In this document: positions 12,101-22,795 of the stretch, piece after piece
How positions within the stretch are numbered: position 1 is the first letter of the stretch
Layout of the letters: the number at the start of each line of letters is the position of its first letter
Assembly (NCBI GenBank): GCA_946902985.2
Contig: OX336388.2
Span: 231,118,467 to 231,182,466 of the forward strand
Direction of reading: 5' to 3'
Length of the DNA stretch: 64,000 nucleotides
Source: Meconema thalassinum
Taxonomy: Eukaryota > Arthropoda > Insecta > Orthoptera > Tettigoniidae
Notes under the pieces: generated by a model
Database searches by the model: none
What the model was told of the DNA's origin: nothing
Seen by the model: the letters and a program-made list of their open reading frames with translations, nothing else
Program-made: the position numbers and the translations under genes

Positions 12101-12262
12101 TAAATCAATAAGCGTAGGCACTACGCGCCCCTTACCATCCTAACTTCACGACTGAATTAAAATTACACACAGCAGGTTTCTTATCTACCTCTTTTAAGTC
12201 ATATTAAACTTCATTACTTAATATTTAAGTCATACGGAAGAGTAACTATCGGTAATATAAAT
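9175..12262 (-). other. Long conserved non-coding region of element A
   Basis: About 3.1 kb between the reading frame and the 3' LTR, where an autonomous element would have pol. No frame encodes recognisable motifs. Homologous blocks run in the same order in element B (32009-34925), including four tandem 39-bp units with 'cttcatttggcatcttacc' at 11403-11556, and a GGCCACGGCCGCCTCCTTCC-like block near 9978-10000 also found in a SINE body at 27880-27900. Conservation across two copies argues for a cis role or common descent. Confidence 0.75.
11403..11556 (-). repeat. 39-bp tandem repeat in element A
   Basis: Four copies of a 39-40-bp unit beginning 'cttcatttggcatcttacc'. The homologous array in element B is at about 32700-32845, with a similar number of units, so the array predates the split of the two copies. 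Confidence 0.85.
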
Positions 12263-14278
12263 TTACATCACTACTTTCTCTGGCATTTCACCGTTCTTAC
12301 CATCTTCATCTTCAATTCTATCTCTTTCTAGGGTTCCATTTTCCTCTTTTCTTATAACATTACTTTCTACCTCTTTCGGACTACACTCATCAACAGTAAC
12401 ATTATACTTCGGCTTTCCTCCTATCATTTCCCCAAGTCTGGCTAATTCATTACGCCACTGCACATCATATGCTTTCTTTCTCTCTTTCATTCTGATTTCT
12501 TTTTCCACTAACAACTTAATTCTCTTCTCTTTCATTTTACTTCTAAAATATCTACCTACATGTCTTCCCTTCACTTCTCCACTACTAATATTTAATTTTC
12601 TCTTTAGCCGTTGCCCATTGCTTCTCCTCTTATCTATCTCTCTCCTCCTCTTAACCTGTTTACTAATTATGTTCTTCTGACTATGACTTAACGCACGCTT
12701 CTCTGCCACTAATAATTTCATATTAACTTCCTCTATCACAGGACTAAATTCTTCCCTAGTTTGCCTATCTAACTTATCTATGATTGTCTGCATCTTAATC
12801 TCTTGGGTGCTTAGTACTTTCTTTATCTTACCTACTTCTATCCCTATCTTTTCTCTCATCTTCTTCACTTCTTTTTCGCTACATTCTATAGTCTCTTCTA
12901 CAGCTATCCTGCGTTCATCTAAAATCTCCTTCAACTCTACTATGCTTTCTCCTACTATCTCCTCTGACGCTAATCTATTTTCACCTAAAATCTCGTCTGA
13001 CTCTAATCTGATTTCACCTAAAATCTCCGCTATTTGCCGTTCCTCACCTAAGATCTCCTCCGATTCCAATCTGCTTTCACCTACAATCTCCAATGACTCT
13101 AATCTACTTTCAATTACAGTCTCCACTAATTCCAATTTGCTTTCACCTAAAATCTCGTCTGACTCTAATCTGATTTCACCTAAAATCTCCGCTAATTCCA
13201 ATTTGCTTTCACCTAAAATCTCGTCTGACTCCATTCTACTTTCAATTATATTCTCCTTACAGGCTGTCTTTACTGATTCTACTGCAGTTTCCCCTAAAGT
13301 CTCTACCACCTGCCTAGTTTCCACTTCTACCAATTTGCTAAAACTTTCACCTTGAGTTGCTATTTTCTCTTCAATCACAGTTACTATTCTTTCCTGAATC
13401 CTACTTTCTGCTGCTTCTAATTTCTTATCTACTGTCTTAATAATATCTTTAGCCTTCATCTCTACCTCCTCCTTAATTTCACCTCTGATTTCCTGTTTCA
13501 CCCCCTGAATACTCTCCTGTAGCATATCATACTTCATGCTTAATTCTCTATTCATCGTTTCCACAATATCTAGTTTTACATTATTCTCTTCCAATTTCTG
13601 ATTTATTTTACTCATATCCTCTCTCATCTTTTGATTACTCTTATCTAATTTCTCACCTAAATCTCTACTCAATTCCTTCCTACTTTCCAAATTATCTTTC
13701 TTACTCTCTTCCATATTTTTATTCATATCTTTATCTAATTTCTCAAATTTATCATTGAATTCCTTCCTACTTTCTAAATTATCTTTCTTACTCTCTTCCA
13801 TATTTTTATTCATATCTTTATCTAATTTCTCAAATTTATCATTGAATTCCTTCCTACTTTCTAAATTATCTTTCTTATTCTCTTCCATATTTTGATTTAG
13901 CCTACCAATATCTTCTTTCATCTCCCTACTATTTTTATTCATACTCTCATCAAATTTCGCACTTAAATCTCTACTCATCTGCCTTATGAGCGCAGTTAAT
14001 GGATCTTCAGGAATCTCTATAGACTTTTCTTTCTCTAGACTACCACTAGTCTCAGGATGTACCTCTATATTCGTCTCGATATTTTCCTCTGAATTAGTGT
14101 CAGGGTTAACCTCAGGATTATTTTCAGGATTACTCTCAGGATTATTCTCAAGATTTACCTCCGACATCTTGGTATTATTCTCTACGCTCTCAACATCGCT
14201 ACCGCTATCAACCTCCTTATAATTAACTTTCTTGACTGCATCCCTACTTCTCAACTGCCTCTGTTCCTCCTCCGACAT
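12263..14278 (-). CDS. Coiled-coil protein of LTR element A (Gag-like position)
   Basis: An intact 671-residue frame from the first ATG (MSEEEQRQLRSRD). The frame stays open 14 codons further upstream and the FWKGN-YTVY peptide there is shared with element B, so a non-ATG start cannot be excluded. Residues 1-100 are acidic and Asn/Glu/Pro-rich with 'NPENNPE' repeats. About 105-300 is a coiled coil containing nearly identical 29-residue units (MEESKKDNLESRKEF...). About 330-480 holds 10-12-residue repeats of the ESRLESDEILG type. A basic stretch (KRRREIDKRRSNGQRLKRKL) and a highly charged conserved C-terminal block with RHVGRYFRSKM and AYDVQWRNELARL follow. No CCHC zinc knuckle, protease or RT motif is visible. 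By position it should be a Gag-like structural or nucleic-acid-binding protein, but this is inference. Confidence 0.75.
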   Translation of the reverse strand: MSEEEQRQLRSRDAVKKVNYKEVDSGSDVESVENNTKMSEVNLENNPESNPENNPEVNPDTNSEENIETNIEVHPETSGSLEKEKSIEIPEDPLTALIRQMSRDLSAKFDESMNKNSREMKEDIGRLNQNMEENKKDNLESRKEFNDKFEKLDKDMNKNMEESKKDNLESRKEFNDKFEKLDKDMNKNMEESKKDNLESRKELSRDLGEKLDKSNQKMREDMSKINQKLEENNVKLDIVETMNRELSMKYDMLQESIQGVKQEIRGEIKEEVEMKAKDIIKTVDKKLEAAESRIQERIVTVIEEKIATQGESFSKLVEVETRQVVETLGETAVESVKTACKENIIESRMESDEILGESKLELAEILGEIRLESDEILGESKLELVETVIESRLESLEIVGESRLESEEILGEERQIAEILGEIRLESDEILGENRLASEEIVGESIVELKEILDERRIAVEETIECSEKEVKKMREKIGIEVGKIKKVLSTQEIKMQTIIDKLDRQTREEFSPVIEEVNMKLLVAEKRALSHSQKNIISKQVKRRREIDKRRSNGQRLKRKLNISSGEVKGRHVGRYFRSKMKEKRIKLLVEKEIRMKERKKAYDVQWRNELARLGEMIGGKPKYNVTVDECSPKEVESNVIRKEENGTLERDRIEDEDGKNGEMPEKVVM

Positions 14279-14403
14279 CTCGAAGTACACCGTATAACAA
14301 TTGCCCTTCCAAAATTTCACTTCACTTCACTGTCCCCCAAAAGCACTGACAATTTGCACTGAAATTATACACTCCTCTGACTAAATACCGAATGGTTTTC
14401 GTG

Positions 14404-14421
14404 TCCTACTTTGTGGCGCCA
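14404..14421 (-). other. Primer-binding site of element A (diverged)
   Basis: Two bases inside the 5' LTR end, the minus strand reads TGGCGCCACAAAGTAGGAC. Element B has TGGCGCCCAACGTGGGGAC at this place, a perfect tRNA-Lys(CUU) match. A keeps TGGCGCC and the downstream GGACACG but differs in between. Confidence 0.7.
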
Positions 14422-14423
14422 AA

Positions 14424-15668
14424 TGTAACATTTTTAATGAGTTAACAAAACGTGGTGATGACTATTGTGGTTCATTAATACAAACATGATATGAATAAAT
14501 AATATACACTGTGGTGTGACCTTACCTGTGTTAGTGTAATATAATAAGTTGTTGAGCGCCAGATTCCTATTTAAGATAGTGAATCGAAATTTATTGATTT
14601 AACCTCGGCTATCAGCAGTAGAGTCGAGAACCACTTACCCGGGCCGTAGTGAGACAAAGTCATCTAACCAATCCGTATTTAATCAAGGAGTATGATTGCC
14701 TTAAAGTACCAACTACAATGAAAGAAATAGGCATTACGTTGAAGAGAATGAATTTATTAAATGCAAAAACAAAATATTAATAAAACAGAATAGTGATAGT
14801 CACACAATTGAATTTAAAATTACTCAATGCGGCAATTAATTATTTAAAAGAAAATGAATATTAAAATGAATTGAAAGTTAAATGAAGTTAAATTATAATA
14901 GAGACGATAGTTTTATTGAATTGTTGGCTCACCCAGTCGAAGACTCGTCATATTTAAGAAATGATCGATGATCTCGTTGTTACGTCGCTTATGTTTAAAA
15001 AAATGATGTGATATCTCAATTACTATGAAATATCCTCATTAAGTACGTTGCCATCTGTAGAAAGACTCTTGATCAGGGATATAACCCATTATGTATTGAT
15101 ATAGATGTCGGCAAGACATCGTTCAGTGTCGACTCTCGGTGCTCAGTCCATTAGGACCCAGAAAGCAAGGTTACAACTTCCTTCCTTCATTAAGAGCTGT
15201 AGATCAATGCCATTCTTGTCCGATGTTGCAGGTACAAATACTAATGACTTCCTTGTCACGTGGTGTCACAGCTTCCCTCTCTATTAGCCTTCTCCATTCT
15301 TGACTCATAACTTGCAATATATATTGACGCGTATATACCGTAGAAAATGGCGTGTTGGTTACACCATAGTGTGTTTCTTAACATCTCAGGAAAATGACGC
15401 AGTTTGCCGTGGTGAAATTCTTACTACGTCGTTCAGTTTGTGACGCACAGGGTTAGTCCATATCGCCAGTCTTGTTGCAATATATAATACTTCGTCTCTT
15501 TACAAGTAATTGTTAATAAAAATCTAATTGAATATAATAATCAAAACCGCTTACAATTATCTGATATAAAAATCATCTCATGGATGTACTAGTTAATAAT
15601 AATAATAATAACATGATAATAAATGAATAACCCTTTAAATATAACAGCTATGGGATCGAATCGTTACA
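14424..15668 (-). repeat. LTR of element A (5' LTR)
   Basis: 1245 bp, same length as the partner and identical in every block I compared, including the 60-codon chance frame present in both. In element orientation it is the upstream LTR and would hold the promoter. Confidence 0.93.
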
Positions 15669-15993
15669 ATAGTATATTGATATTTTTAACGGTTTGCCCA
15701 GCGTAAGCTTAAGAAGCGCACGGACGCCAAGTTTGTTTTAGACTTTTTCACTGAAATCGTTACTGCTTGGCTTCCTTTGATCATAAGATAAATTATTTTC
15801 TACAGAATCTTTCCTCGAGATATCCTTTACAGAATGGTGAAAACCGCATCAAAATCCATCCAGTGGTTCTCGAGATTACCCGTGACATCAAAGAATCGGG
15901 GATTTTTGTCTTATACTAACGAAGTAGAGATTGTCGGGGAACACATGCACCAAGCGGTACTGTGCCCGTTTAGACCGGAGTCCGCACGACCAC
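15669..15993 (+). repeat. Repeat family R, copy 2 (right part)
   Basis: Continues the repeat broken at 7920. The reverse complement of 4270-4560 matches it nearly throughout, for example 'ctttcctcgagatatccttt' and 'cactgaaatcgttactgctt'. It stops after 'accaagcggtactgtg', where copy 1 goes on. Confidence 0.8.
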
Positions 15994-15999
15994 ATATGC

Positions 16000-18900
16000 A
16001 TTTTACCAAGAATCAGTCAGCACGAGAGTCAAAATATCCCGGGGCGCTTGATGGGTTAAAGCTAATCGCAAAAAAAAAAAAAAAAAACCCGACATCAAAA
16101 TAAAATAAAAATGCTTTACTGATTTTTGGCTCAATGCAACAATAAGGATAGAAGGAGATTCACCTGGGCATAACACAACATGTAAAATTATCTCATTTTA
16201 TTCTAAATTTTAAAATTGACTGCAAAATGATGCTCAAGGTAACATCATTCCAGTGCGACGGCACACACTACTATTTACACAATGTACAGAAATTTTCCAA
16301 CACATTGAACAATTGTCCTTGGAGACACAAGTCTGATTATCAGTCCTGTAGTCTGTGTTCCAAAATTATATCAATTATTTACGATGAAATCCAGTTCAAA
16401 TTTAATTGTCTTTACTGGAAATATTGTAGTTCACTGGTTGAATTTCTAACACTCGTAGAAATTCTCACTGTTTATAATTGTTTATAGAATTTTTAACTTC
16501 CACTTATTTTTCCAGTTTCAAAAATATTGTCAAAAATATTATCTTTGACCCAACACTAATTATGTACACATATTAATAACAACATCTGAAAAGTATTTGA
16601 CCCTTGAGCATAGCATCGAAGAACTGTTCGAAGCACAACAAAATTTATTATTCTTCCAAAATTAAACATTTCGAGAAGTGACTCGATTATGAACTTCAAA
16701 TTCCAAAGAAATATGATTTCTGAATCATCAGCTTGATCATAAAAAAAATTGTTGAACCATTCAACTATTCGATTTTCCACTTGGAATTATTATTAAGAAA
16801 AATATTTATATTTGTTGCTATTTTAGTAACTTTCACAACTTGCAATTCTTGAACAGAATGCGGAAATAAGAATTGTAGCTTTATAATAAATTCATTTAGC
16901 TCATGACAATAGGATTGAAAACATCCTTTAAGTAATTCGTGGATACAGATTTTTTTTTAAAATTGGCAGTGGCCCATTCAATTATTTGTGTAAGAACACA
17001 ATATCCCAACAACAACGGCAAAGGTCTTCCTCTGAAGAAGAATAAAATTTTATCATGACAAAACCGGGTTCTAGCAAATCCAAAGTATTAATGGAATACG
17101 TAAGCAAGTTTGAAATAATTACTGATGGTTTGGTCATTCATTTGACAAAATGTGTGGTTCCAATACTCCTCCTATAAACCTAAGCCATCGAACCTGCTAT
17201 TTGATTGATGCTCAAAAAAAAAAAAACCTCCTCATTCCTGCGACTTAAACATGCGCACCTGGGAATGGCATTTCAACTACTCCACACACATACATTTTCT
17301 TCCCAAAATTTATACAATAAATCAAGCCTCTGCTTGTTATCAAAACTGGAAGATCTATAAACTCACAAGTTTATTTTATTTTACCATTCAGTTCAAACCG
17401 TGAAGTTACCACACTTGTGATATTCTCTATTTCACTTTCGAATGTGTGCCTACGTCATGATTTTATATAATCACAAAAAAAAAAATCCTAATTGATACAA
17501 ATATCTTTGGCTTCCTGTTTCATGCCTTTCCGTGTTATCTGAAAAATATACTTTGCTCAATGCAAATATTAACTGTTCAACCAGAACTATAATGTTGGTG
17601 GAATACGGGCTTGCGCTATCCACTAGCTTTCGGAAAATCACCTGTTCCAAACTAGGAATGACTAAACTAATCCTTAAGCTCTCTCTCAACGAATGTGATT
17701 ATTAGAAAATGTAAGATCCAATAATTATTTAGAAAAAATATGAAAATTATTATTATTATTATTGGATTATTATTGTTATTATTTCCTTAAATATGTTTAA
17801 TTATTATTTCCTTTTGTGAAAAAAAACACATGTTCGACTCTTCGAATGTGGAGAAAATATCCATTCCTCAACAAAAATAAATATTAACTTCTACAGTTAT
17901 ATCGGCTGATTGCCGTGATTCTCAAACAAAATGAACATTCAAATAAATGCTTGGTATGCTCGGTCATCGATCTTAAACTGTTCTGAGAATACTCAGAATA
18001 ACCCTAATGTGTCTTGCGTAAATCAATGCAAGATTTAAATACGAAGAAAAATAAATGTGTTGGTCATCTGCAGAAAATGAGTTTGTTCCAATTAGCTAGG
18101 CATAATATAAAAGTCAAATGTGGCTTACATTTCTCGTTGGTCTTGAAGCGTAGTGAACCTGGTCTGTACCAGATTTATCCAGATACATGCCCTATTGGAC
18201 ACGCACGTCTAATCCTTGTATCGGCCGCCATTATATATCCACAATCTGTCTAGCACGACAGAGTGGAAATATTTCTTGAAGTTTGAAGTAACTGCTGATC
18301 CATTTTAATATTGACTTCAATTAAATCCATAGCAGTTCGCTTAAATGGGGTCAGATCCAAATGATCTCTTCTCAAAAGCGTCAGTTGTAACATAACTCAC
18401 GGTAATCTTTTCAGTACAGGAAAACACTGATAGTCTAAAACAATCAACGGCTGTTCTGAAGATCGTTCCCTGGGCATGGCTTCACACCATCTATCATGCG
18501 CGAAGCAACATATAGTTTCCCTTTGTCGGCTAATGAACAACACCGTGATAGACTGGCCTTCAATATACTGAAAGATCTGAGTGGTTATTTAGTTACAATT
18601 TGTGAAACTGACAAGTTGGATTAAAATATCCAACTATTGAATTATTGTTACTGGACTGTGACAGAATAATATCTAGACAAAGTCTAGCATATGTCCATAT
18701 AGAAACAAAGTGTTTCACCAATGTCCGTAGAAAATAACAATCACCTTAGTGATTCCCTCTACCGGAAACTTACTACATTCCCCACGTATCGTAGCACTTT
18801 TTTGACTATCACAATTCAAAGATATCTTCTGCGTAGATTCGGCAACCATGTGCCTTGGCTCGACGTAGCAGCAGCACCTTGTCCTACAAGGGCTTGGTTT

Positions 18901-19270
18901 GAAGTGAGCTGCTTATGCTTGAGCCGAGCGGCTTTTATACAAAACGGTCGGCTCCACGCTGGATCACGCTGAAATCTGTAAATCCTCATATCTCCGGTGT
19001 CTCTGGTCTGATTCACTTGAGACTAAGTGCATCCTCTTTCATTTGGCCGTGCCGGTAATCTGATCCAAGTATCAAGTCTCTACTCCATGGCTAAGTATTT
19101 AATCACCAAATAGTCTCGACCTCTGCTACTATTTGCCACGTCACTTAACATCTTCTTGGCTGCATAAAGTTTCCATTTCAATCTAGAAGGAAAGGAGCGC
19201 GATATTCAAATATCTCAACTTTCAAAAGCGGCTGTAGCCTTTCCCTTGATACCTAGGTGTCTGAATCTTG
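16000..19270. other. AT-rich region, no recognisable gene
   Basis: About 3.3 kb with poly(A) runs (16070-16086, 17214-17226, 17477-17485) and short frames only. I see no splice-supported exon, transposase or RT signature and no pairing with other parts of the window. It may be unique intergenic or intronic sequence. Confidence 0.4.
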
Positions 19271-19279
19271 GAATACCCA

Positions 19280-19408
19280 TTCCTAGAATTGGGCACAGTA
19301 CTATGACGTCATAAACCTCAGTGCATCTGGGTACATTTCGTCCCGTCACCGTAACGTAACGCCAGACCCCAGCGTAACGACGAAGTCGGCAAGATCATTT
19401 AAAATGAT
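19280..19408 (+). repeat. Repeat family R, copy 3 (partial)
   Basis: Matches the reverse complement of about 4150-4270: 'cctcagtgcatctgggtac', 'cgtcccgtcaccgtaacg' and 'cgtaacgacgaagtcg' are shared. It ends at the left border of the long-inverted-repeat element. Confidence 0.75.
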
Positions 19409-19418
19409 AAAATATTTT

Positions 19419-19645
19419 GGCCGTGTTCGAGCGTTTTTGCCAATGGGCCTTAGTGTGTTCAAAATTGAACGTTTAAAATCAACCCTCAAACTTTTGTAGT
19501 CCTATTATTGCACACGCCCACAGCTCGTTTCCGTGGCGTAGTCGCTAGCGCATTGGCGTGGGGAATTCAAGGTGTCGAGTTCGAGGCAGACCTTCCGTCA
19601 GCACTTTTTTTTTTCTTTTACAGTTATTATCCAATTTTTAGGCCT
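19419..19645 (+). repeat. Left inverted arm with Pol III-like boxes
   Basis: Runs from GGCCGTGTTCGAGC through 'gtttccgtggcgtagtcgc' to 'cagcac' and a T-rich run. Pairs with 20090-20313 with scattered mismatches, e.g. GAGTTCGAGGC here against a less consensus version on the right, where the B box has decayed. Confidence 0.75.
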
Positions 19646-20089
19646 TGATAATGGCCTCTGTAAAACTTTAACCTATAGGCGTTGCTTTACGTGTGATATT
19701 TGGATATTTGACGGTGCGCTAAGCTTGCGCCATTTTAGAGTCTGCATGCATATGTGCATGTCTGTAATGTCCTGCCGTGAATAAACTCAAAGATCATCAC
19801 ATTCGTCGTCTTCATCATTTGTAAATATTGTAGAAGTAGGTGGCGGCGATCCCATTTTACGGTCGATGACCGTGCTTACCGCGTTCTAGATACTGTTGAT
19901 TGTAGACAACCGCACACACGTAATATTGAATACTCATAAGCGTCATCAAGACCTCCGACTTATCGAAGAGTGTCCCGCGATGTTACTCACACGAGTTCCG
20001 TATCAAGCTTCAAGGACGAATAATAATGATGTTAAAATATTGTACATAGCTCCAAAACCGAAGAGACCACAGCAAATACATTATAGAAA

Positions 20090-20313
20090 ACATAAAAGAC
20101 AATAGCCTAATAACAGTTAAAAAAAAAAAAAAAAGAAGGTGCTGACCAAGGTCTGACTCGTACTCGAAACCTTGAATTCCCCACGCCAATGCGCAAGCGA
20201 CTACGCCACGGAAACGAGCCGGGAATGTGTGCGATAATAGGACTACAAAAGTTTGAGGATTGATTTTAAACGTTCAATTTTGAAGACATTGGCAAAAACG
20301 CTCGAACACGGCC
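20090..20313 (-). repeat. Right inverted arm with Pol III-like boxes
   Basis: Reverse complement of the left arm. The order is T-rich tract (poly(A) on the plus strand at 20119-20133), tRNA-like block and the GGCCGTGTTCG terminus. Confidence 0.75.
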
Positions 20314-20326
20314 AAAATATTTTCTT

Positions 20327-20400
20327 ATGAAGAGCAAACCCTCCAAATTTGAACATTTTTCTAGTAAATCATTTGGCGACCCCTCCTTGTTAGACTATGC
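20327..20400 (-). repeat. Repeat family R fragment
   Basis: Reverse complement of 7480-7550 ('gcaaaccctccaaatttgaac', 'cttggcgacc'). Inverted relative to copy 3 on the other side of the long-TIR element. Confidence 0.7.
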
Positions 20401-20505
20401 TGCATTTTCTGTCCTCAGACCACTTCGCCCCAGGTTTCCTTTCCATTGTTCCCTGGAATCCAAGACCTTATCTCTGTCCACAGTGTCTTTTTCCCTTATA
20501 TTATT

Positions 20506-21784
20506 CAGGGTGTCTACTACTCTGGGAAACAGGGAATACTCAGGTAATTTTTAAACCCTGGAAAACTTAGGGAATTACCACGGTATTTTGATGCCACTCA
20601 GGGAAATTTAGTTTTAGAAGGTCCAACCTTGAATAATTGGAAATTAAGCATTTAAATTTTGATGGGGGAAAAGTATATTGTGGTGATGATTGTTGTAGAT
20701 GTGTGTTCGTACTGACGTTAAATCAGTAAGCTCTCATTTCTTGCAACATAGAGCACACAAATTACATGTGTATTTGTATATAAATGTGTAACTGTATGAG
20801 AGCATTACTATTGACGAGCTACTTTGAATTCTCGCAAGTACACGCTTTTTTCTTCTTCTATTTTGTCCTTTTTTTGTCTTTTCAACTTTGCCATGCTACC
20901 CTTTATTGTCCAACGTGGTGGCCACTACTCCTGGAAAACCTGGAAATCCAGGAAAAGTCCTGGATTTTATTAGGTCTGGAAAACTCCTGGAAAAAATCCT
21001 GGAGAATAATAAAAAAATTGAAAACTCCTGGAAAATAGCCTCTGATAAGTTAATTACTTATAAATACTTTCCATCTTAAATCGTACTCCCGCTGCGGTTT
21101 TGGGTGAGCACTCTATCGTTAACGAAAGAAATTTCCTGAGGCTACCTGTTTCTGTGTGGGAGAGCACGCTATAGGCTAGTATTTTTCTAAAACATATTCT
21201 GTATAGACAACTTCACCGCAATAAAATTGCAGGCGGCATTCTTTACTCTTTTTTAAGCAGATTTTTGAGTCACAAAGGCTTTTTTTAAACAACAATTAAA
21301 TCATTTGTGTGTAGGCTTGCGTATCAATAACGCAATCACCTCTAATTTTTGTCAACATCTGTATAAGTAAACCAAACACAACTGCTTTACTTTGGTCTTG
21401 AAGTAGGCAACCGATAAAGCCCCTCCCCCGGACTCGCGCTTATTTTTAAGTCTGGAAAAATGAGAATTACTCCTGGAAAATTCCTGGAAAACTCCTGGAA
21501 AATCGTTGACCGATTTGTTCAAGCACTTTTTGAAATGCTCTTTAAGTACAATCTGTTTTATATATTTAATATTATCATTACTATTGCTCAAGGAATTTTC
21601 TGATTTATCCTGGATGTGAAATGCCATGTCCTGTGGTTCGGATTCCACGTAAAACTGAGGTCCCGTGGCTTATGATCGCGAGATTAACGGTCACGTTAAA
21701 CTACAAGCTTCCTTTTTTTGATTTATCCTGGAAAAATCAGGGAATTGTCAGGAAAATCTGTTAGTTGGTTTTGGTAGACATCCT
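20506..21784. mobile_element. CCTGGAAA-rich non-autonomous element
   Basis: Ends with CAGGGTGTCTACTA on the left and the complement of AGGATGTCTACCA on the right. Between them the phrase 'cctggaaa' or 'cagggaa' recurs many times (20540-20600, 20930-21035, 21470-21505, 21725-21760). Related pieces lie at 28340-28450 and 38060-38135. No transposase is present. A SINE piece is inserted at 21615-21718. Confidence 0.55.
21615..21718 (+). mobile_element. 5'-truncated SINE with 14-bp target duplication
   Basis: Homologous to the body of the SINE at 56705-56901 ('aaatgccatgtcctgtggttcgg', 'cgcgagattaacgg', 'cgttaaactacaagctt'). It is flanked by TGATTTATCCTGGA on both sides (21601-21614 and 21719-21732). 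The tRNA-like head is missing, as expected for 5' truncation during target-primed reverse transcription. Confidence 0.9.
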
Positions 21785-21789
21785 CTAAT

Positions 21790-22060
21790 TTATTTATTTC
21801 TAAATCTTTCTTTGCCTCTTGAATCCAGCTGTCGTTGACCTTTTATCCCAAAGATAAGGTACTTGAATACCCTGTTTGTTAATCTGGAATCATCCATTCT
21901 GTAAATATGACCAAATATATCAATCTCCTTTTTCATCGTTTACGTTATGCTTTCTATAGTCCTGTATATTTCATCATTAGATCTTTTTACTGGGCCTAAG
22001 ATTTTTCTAAATAAAAGTTGTTGCATCTTTGATACGAGTGTTGCCGTGTTTCTGAAATCG
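21790..22060 (-). pseudogene. LINE reverse-transcriptase C-terminal fragment
   Basis: Minus-strand translation gives KMQQLLFRKILGPVKRSNDE, then, after a stop, a KKEIDIFGHIYRMDDSRLTN stretch. These correspond to the 'KILGPV' and 'FxGHxxRMxxxRLT' signatures of the LINE family also at 4860, 55424, 58290 and 59408. Broken and truncated. Confidence 0.75.
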
Positions 22061-22495
22061 CTCCCGGCTATGAACAACTGAGCATCTAAAGAGCTTGCGG
22101 TGCCAAGTCAAGAAGGCAGTGGCTGATTAAAAAGTCAACCCTCTGTTTGTAGTAGTGGTAGTAATAATCCAGTTAGTTTTAATTCTGTTTTCAATTAGTG
22201 GGCTCGCAGTATGGAATGCACAAACCACCTGGAGATTGTCTCAGCACAGCTAGGAGGAGCTTGACAAGTAAACAGATATCACGTCTCCTTGTAATTAAAT
22301 TGTTTCTTCAACATGTAACTAACCCGAGTATTTATGTAGCAAGCCCTTTCAAGACGATAAGAACACGAGTACACTCTGGAGAGGAATCTGGAGCATTTCA
22401 CTAGGGCTGTACACATTGCAACTATTCCATTTGACGGGTTCATTCTAAATTCCGGACTAGTCCAAAAATTGACTTTTTGAGATAAATGAAATTTC

Positions 22496-22523
22496 ATGTT
22501 CCTCTACATATAGAGGAACATGG
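22496..22523. repeat. 12-bp perfect hairpin
   Basis: CATGTTCCTCTA, a 4-base loop CATA, then its exact complement. It lies just before the transposase fragment. No terminator role is claimed. Confidence 0.6.
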
Positions 22524-22554
22524 ACTGTCTCCAAAAAGCAGACATGTGGGGTTA

Positions 22555-22795
22555 TATACGGGTGTGAACGTGTATATCTGCACAATACGAACATAAAGCG
22601 CAGGAAATCGTGCGCTAGAACAAGACGAAAGTTTCGAGTGAAATTTCCAGGGAGACCCATTCCTACAAATCTGACAATAAAACAACAGGCTAAGAGATTC
22701 AAACGTACAGGTTCAGTAAACGATAAAAATAGACGTAAAGGTCGTTATTTCCTTACTGAAGCTAAATTAACCGGAGTACCCGGAAACTTCTTAAG
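22555..22795 (+). pseudogene. Tc1/mariner-type transposase N-terminal fragment
   Basis: Plus-strand frame with RRKFRVKFPGRPIPTNLTI, QQAKRFKRTGSVNDKNR and LTEAKL. This is the helix-turn-helix pattern ('RRF..KFP.....P....I......F..TGSV.D') of IS630-like transposases common in insects. No DDE domain follows and the upstream part has no clear start, so it is a fragment. Confidence 0.65.

Larger units (their letters stand above)
7921..15668 (-). mobile_element. LTR element A: non-autonomous LTR retrotransposon
   Basis: A 7748-bp element with two 1245-bp LTRs that begin TGTAAC and end GTTACA and appear identical wherever I compared them. It is flanked by the 4-bp direct repeat ATAG (7917-7920 and 15669-15672). 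The uninterrupted paralogue at about 4534-4580 has a single ATAG at this point, which proves insertion. The 5258-bp interior encodes one coiled-coil protein and no protease, reverse transcriptase, RNase H or integrase. The rest of the interior is AT-rich non-coding DNA conserved with element B. Identical LTRs imply recent movement, so enzymes must have come from another element. Confidence 0.93.
19419..20313. mobile_element. Long-TIR element, Mutator-like, with tRNA-like arms
   Basis: An 895-bp element with inverted arms of roughly 215-230 bp starting GGCCGTGTTCGAGCG. Both ends are bordered by AAAATATTTT (19409-19418 and 20314-20323), a candidate 9-10-bp duplication, although its self-complementarity makes the exact border ambiguous. 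Each arm contains a tRNA-like promoter (A box in TCCGTGGCGTAGTCGC, B box near GAGTTCGAGGC). The middle encodes nothing I recognise. Long TIRs with 9-10-bp duplications suggest a Mutator-like non-autonomous element; a head-to-head SINE pair is the alternative. Confidence 0.6.

Noticed and set aside
12263..14278. Possible host myosin- or filament-like coiled-coil gene
   Set aside because: It lies precisely between LTRs, in two copies with the same flanking architecture; similarity to coiled-coil proteins would come from heptad composition.
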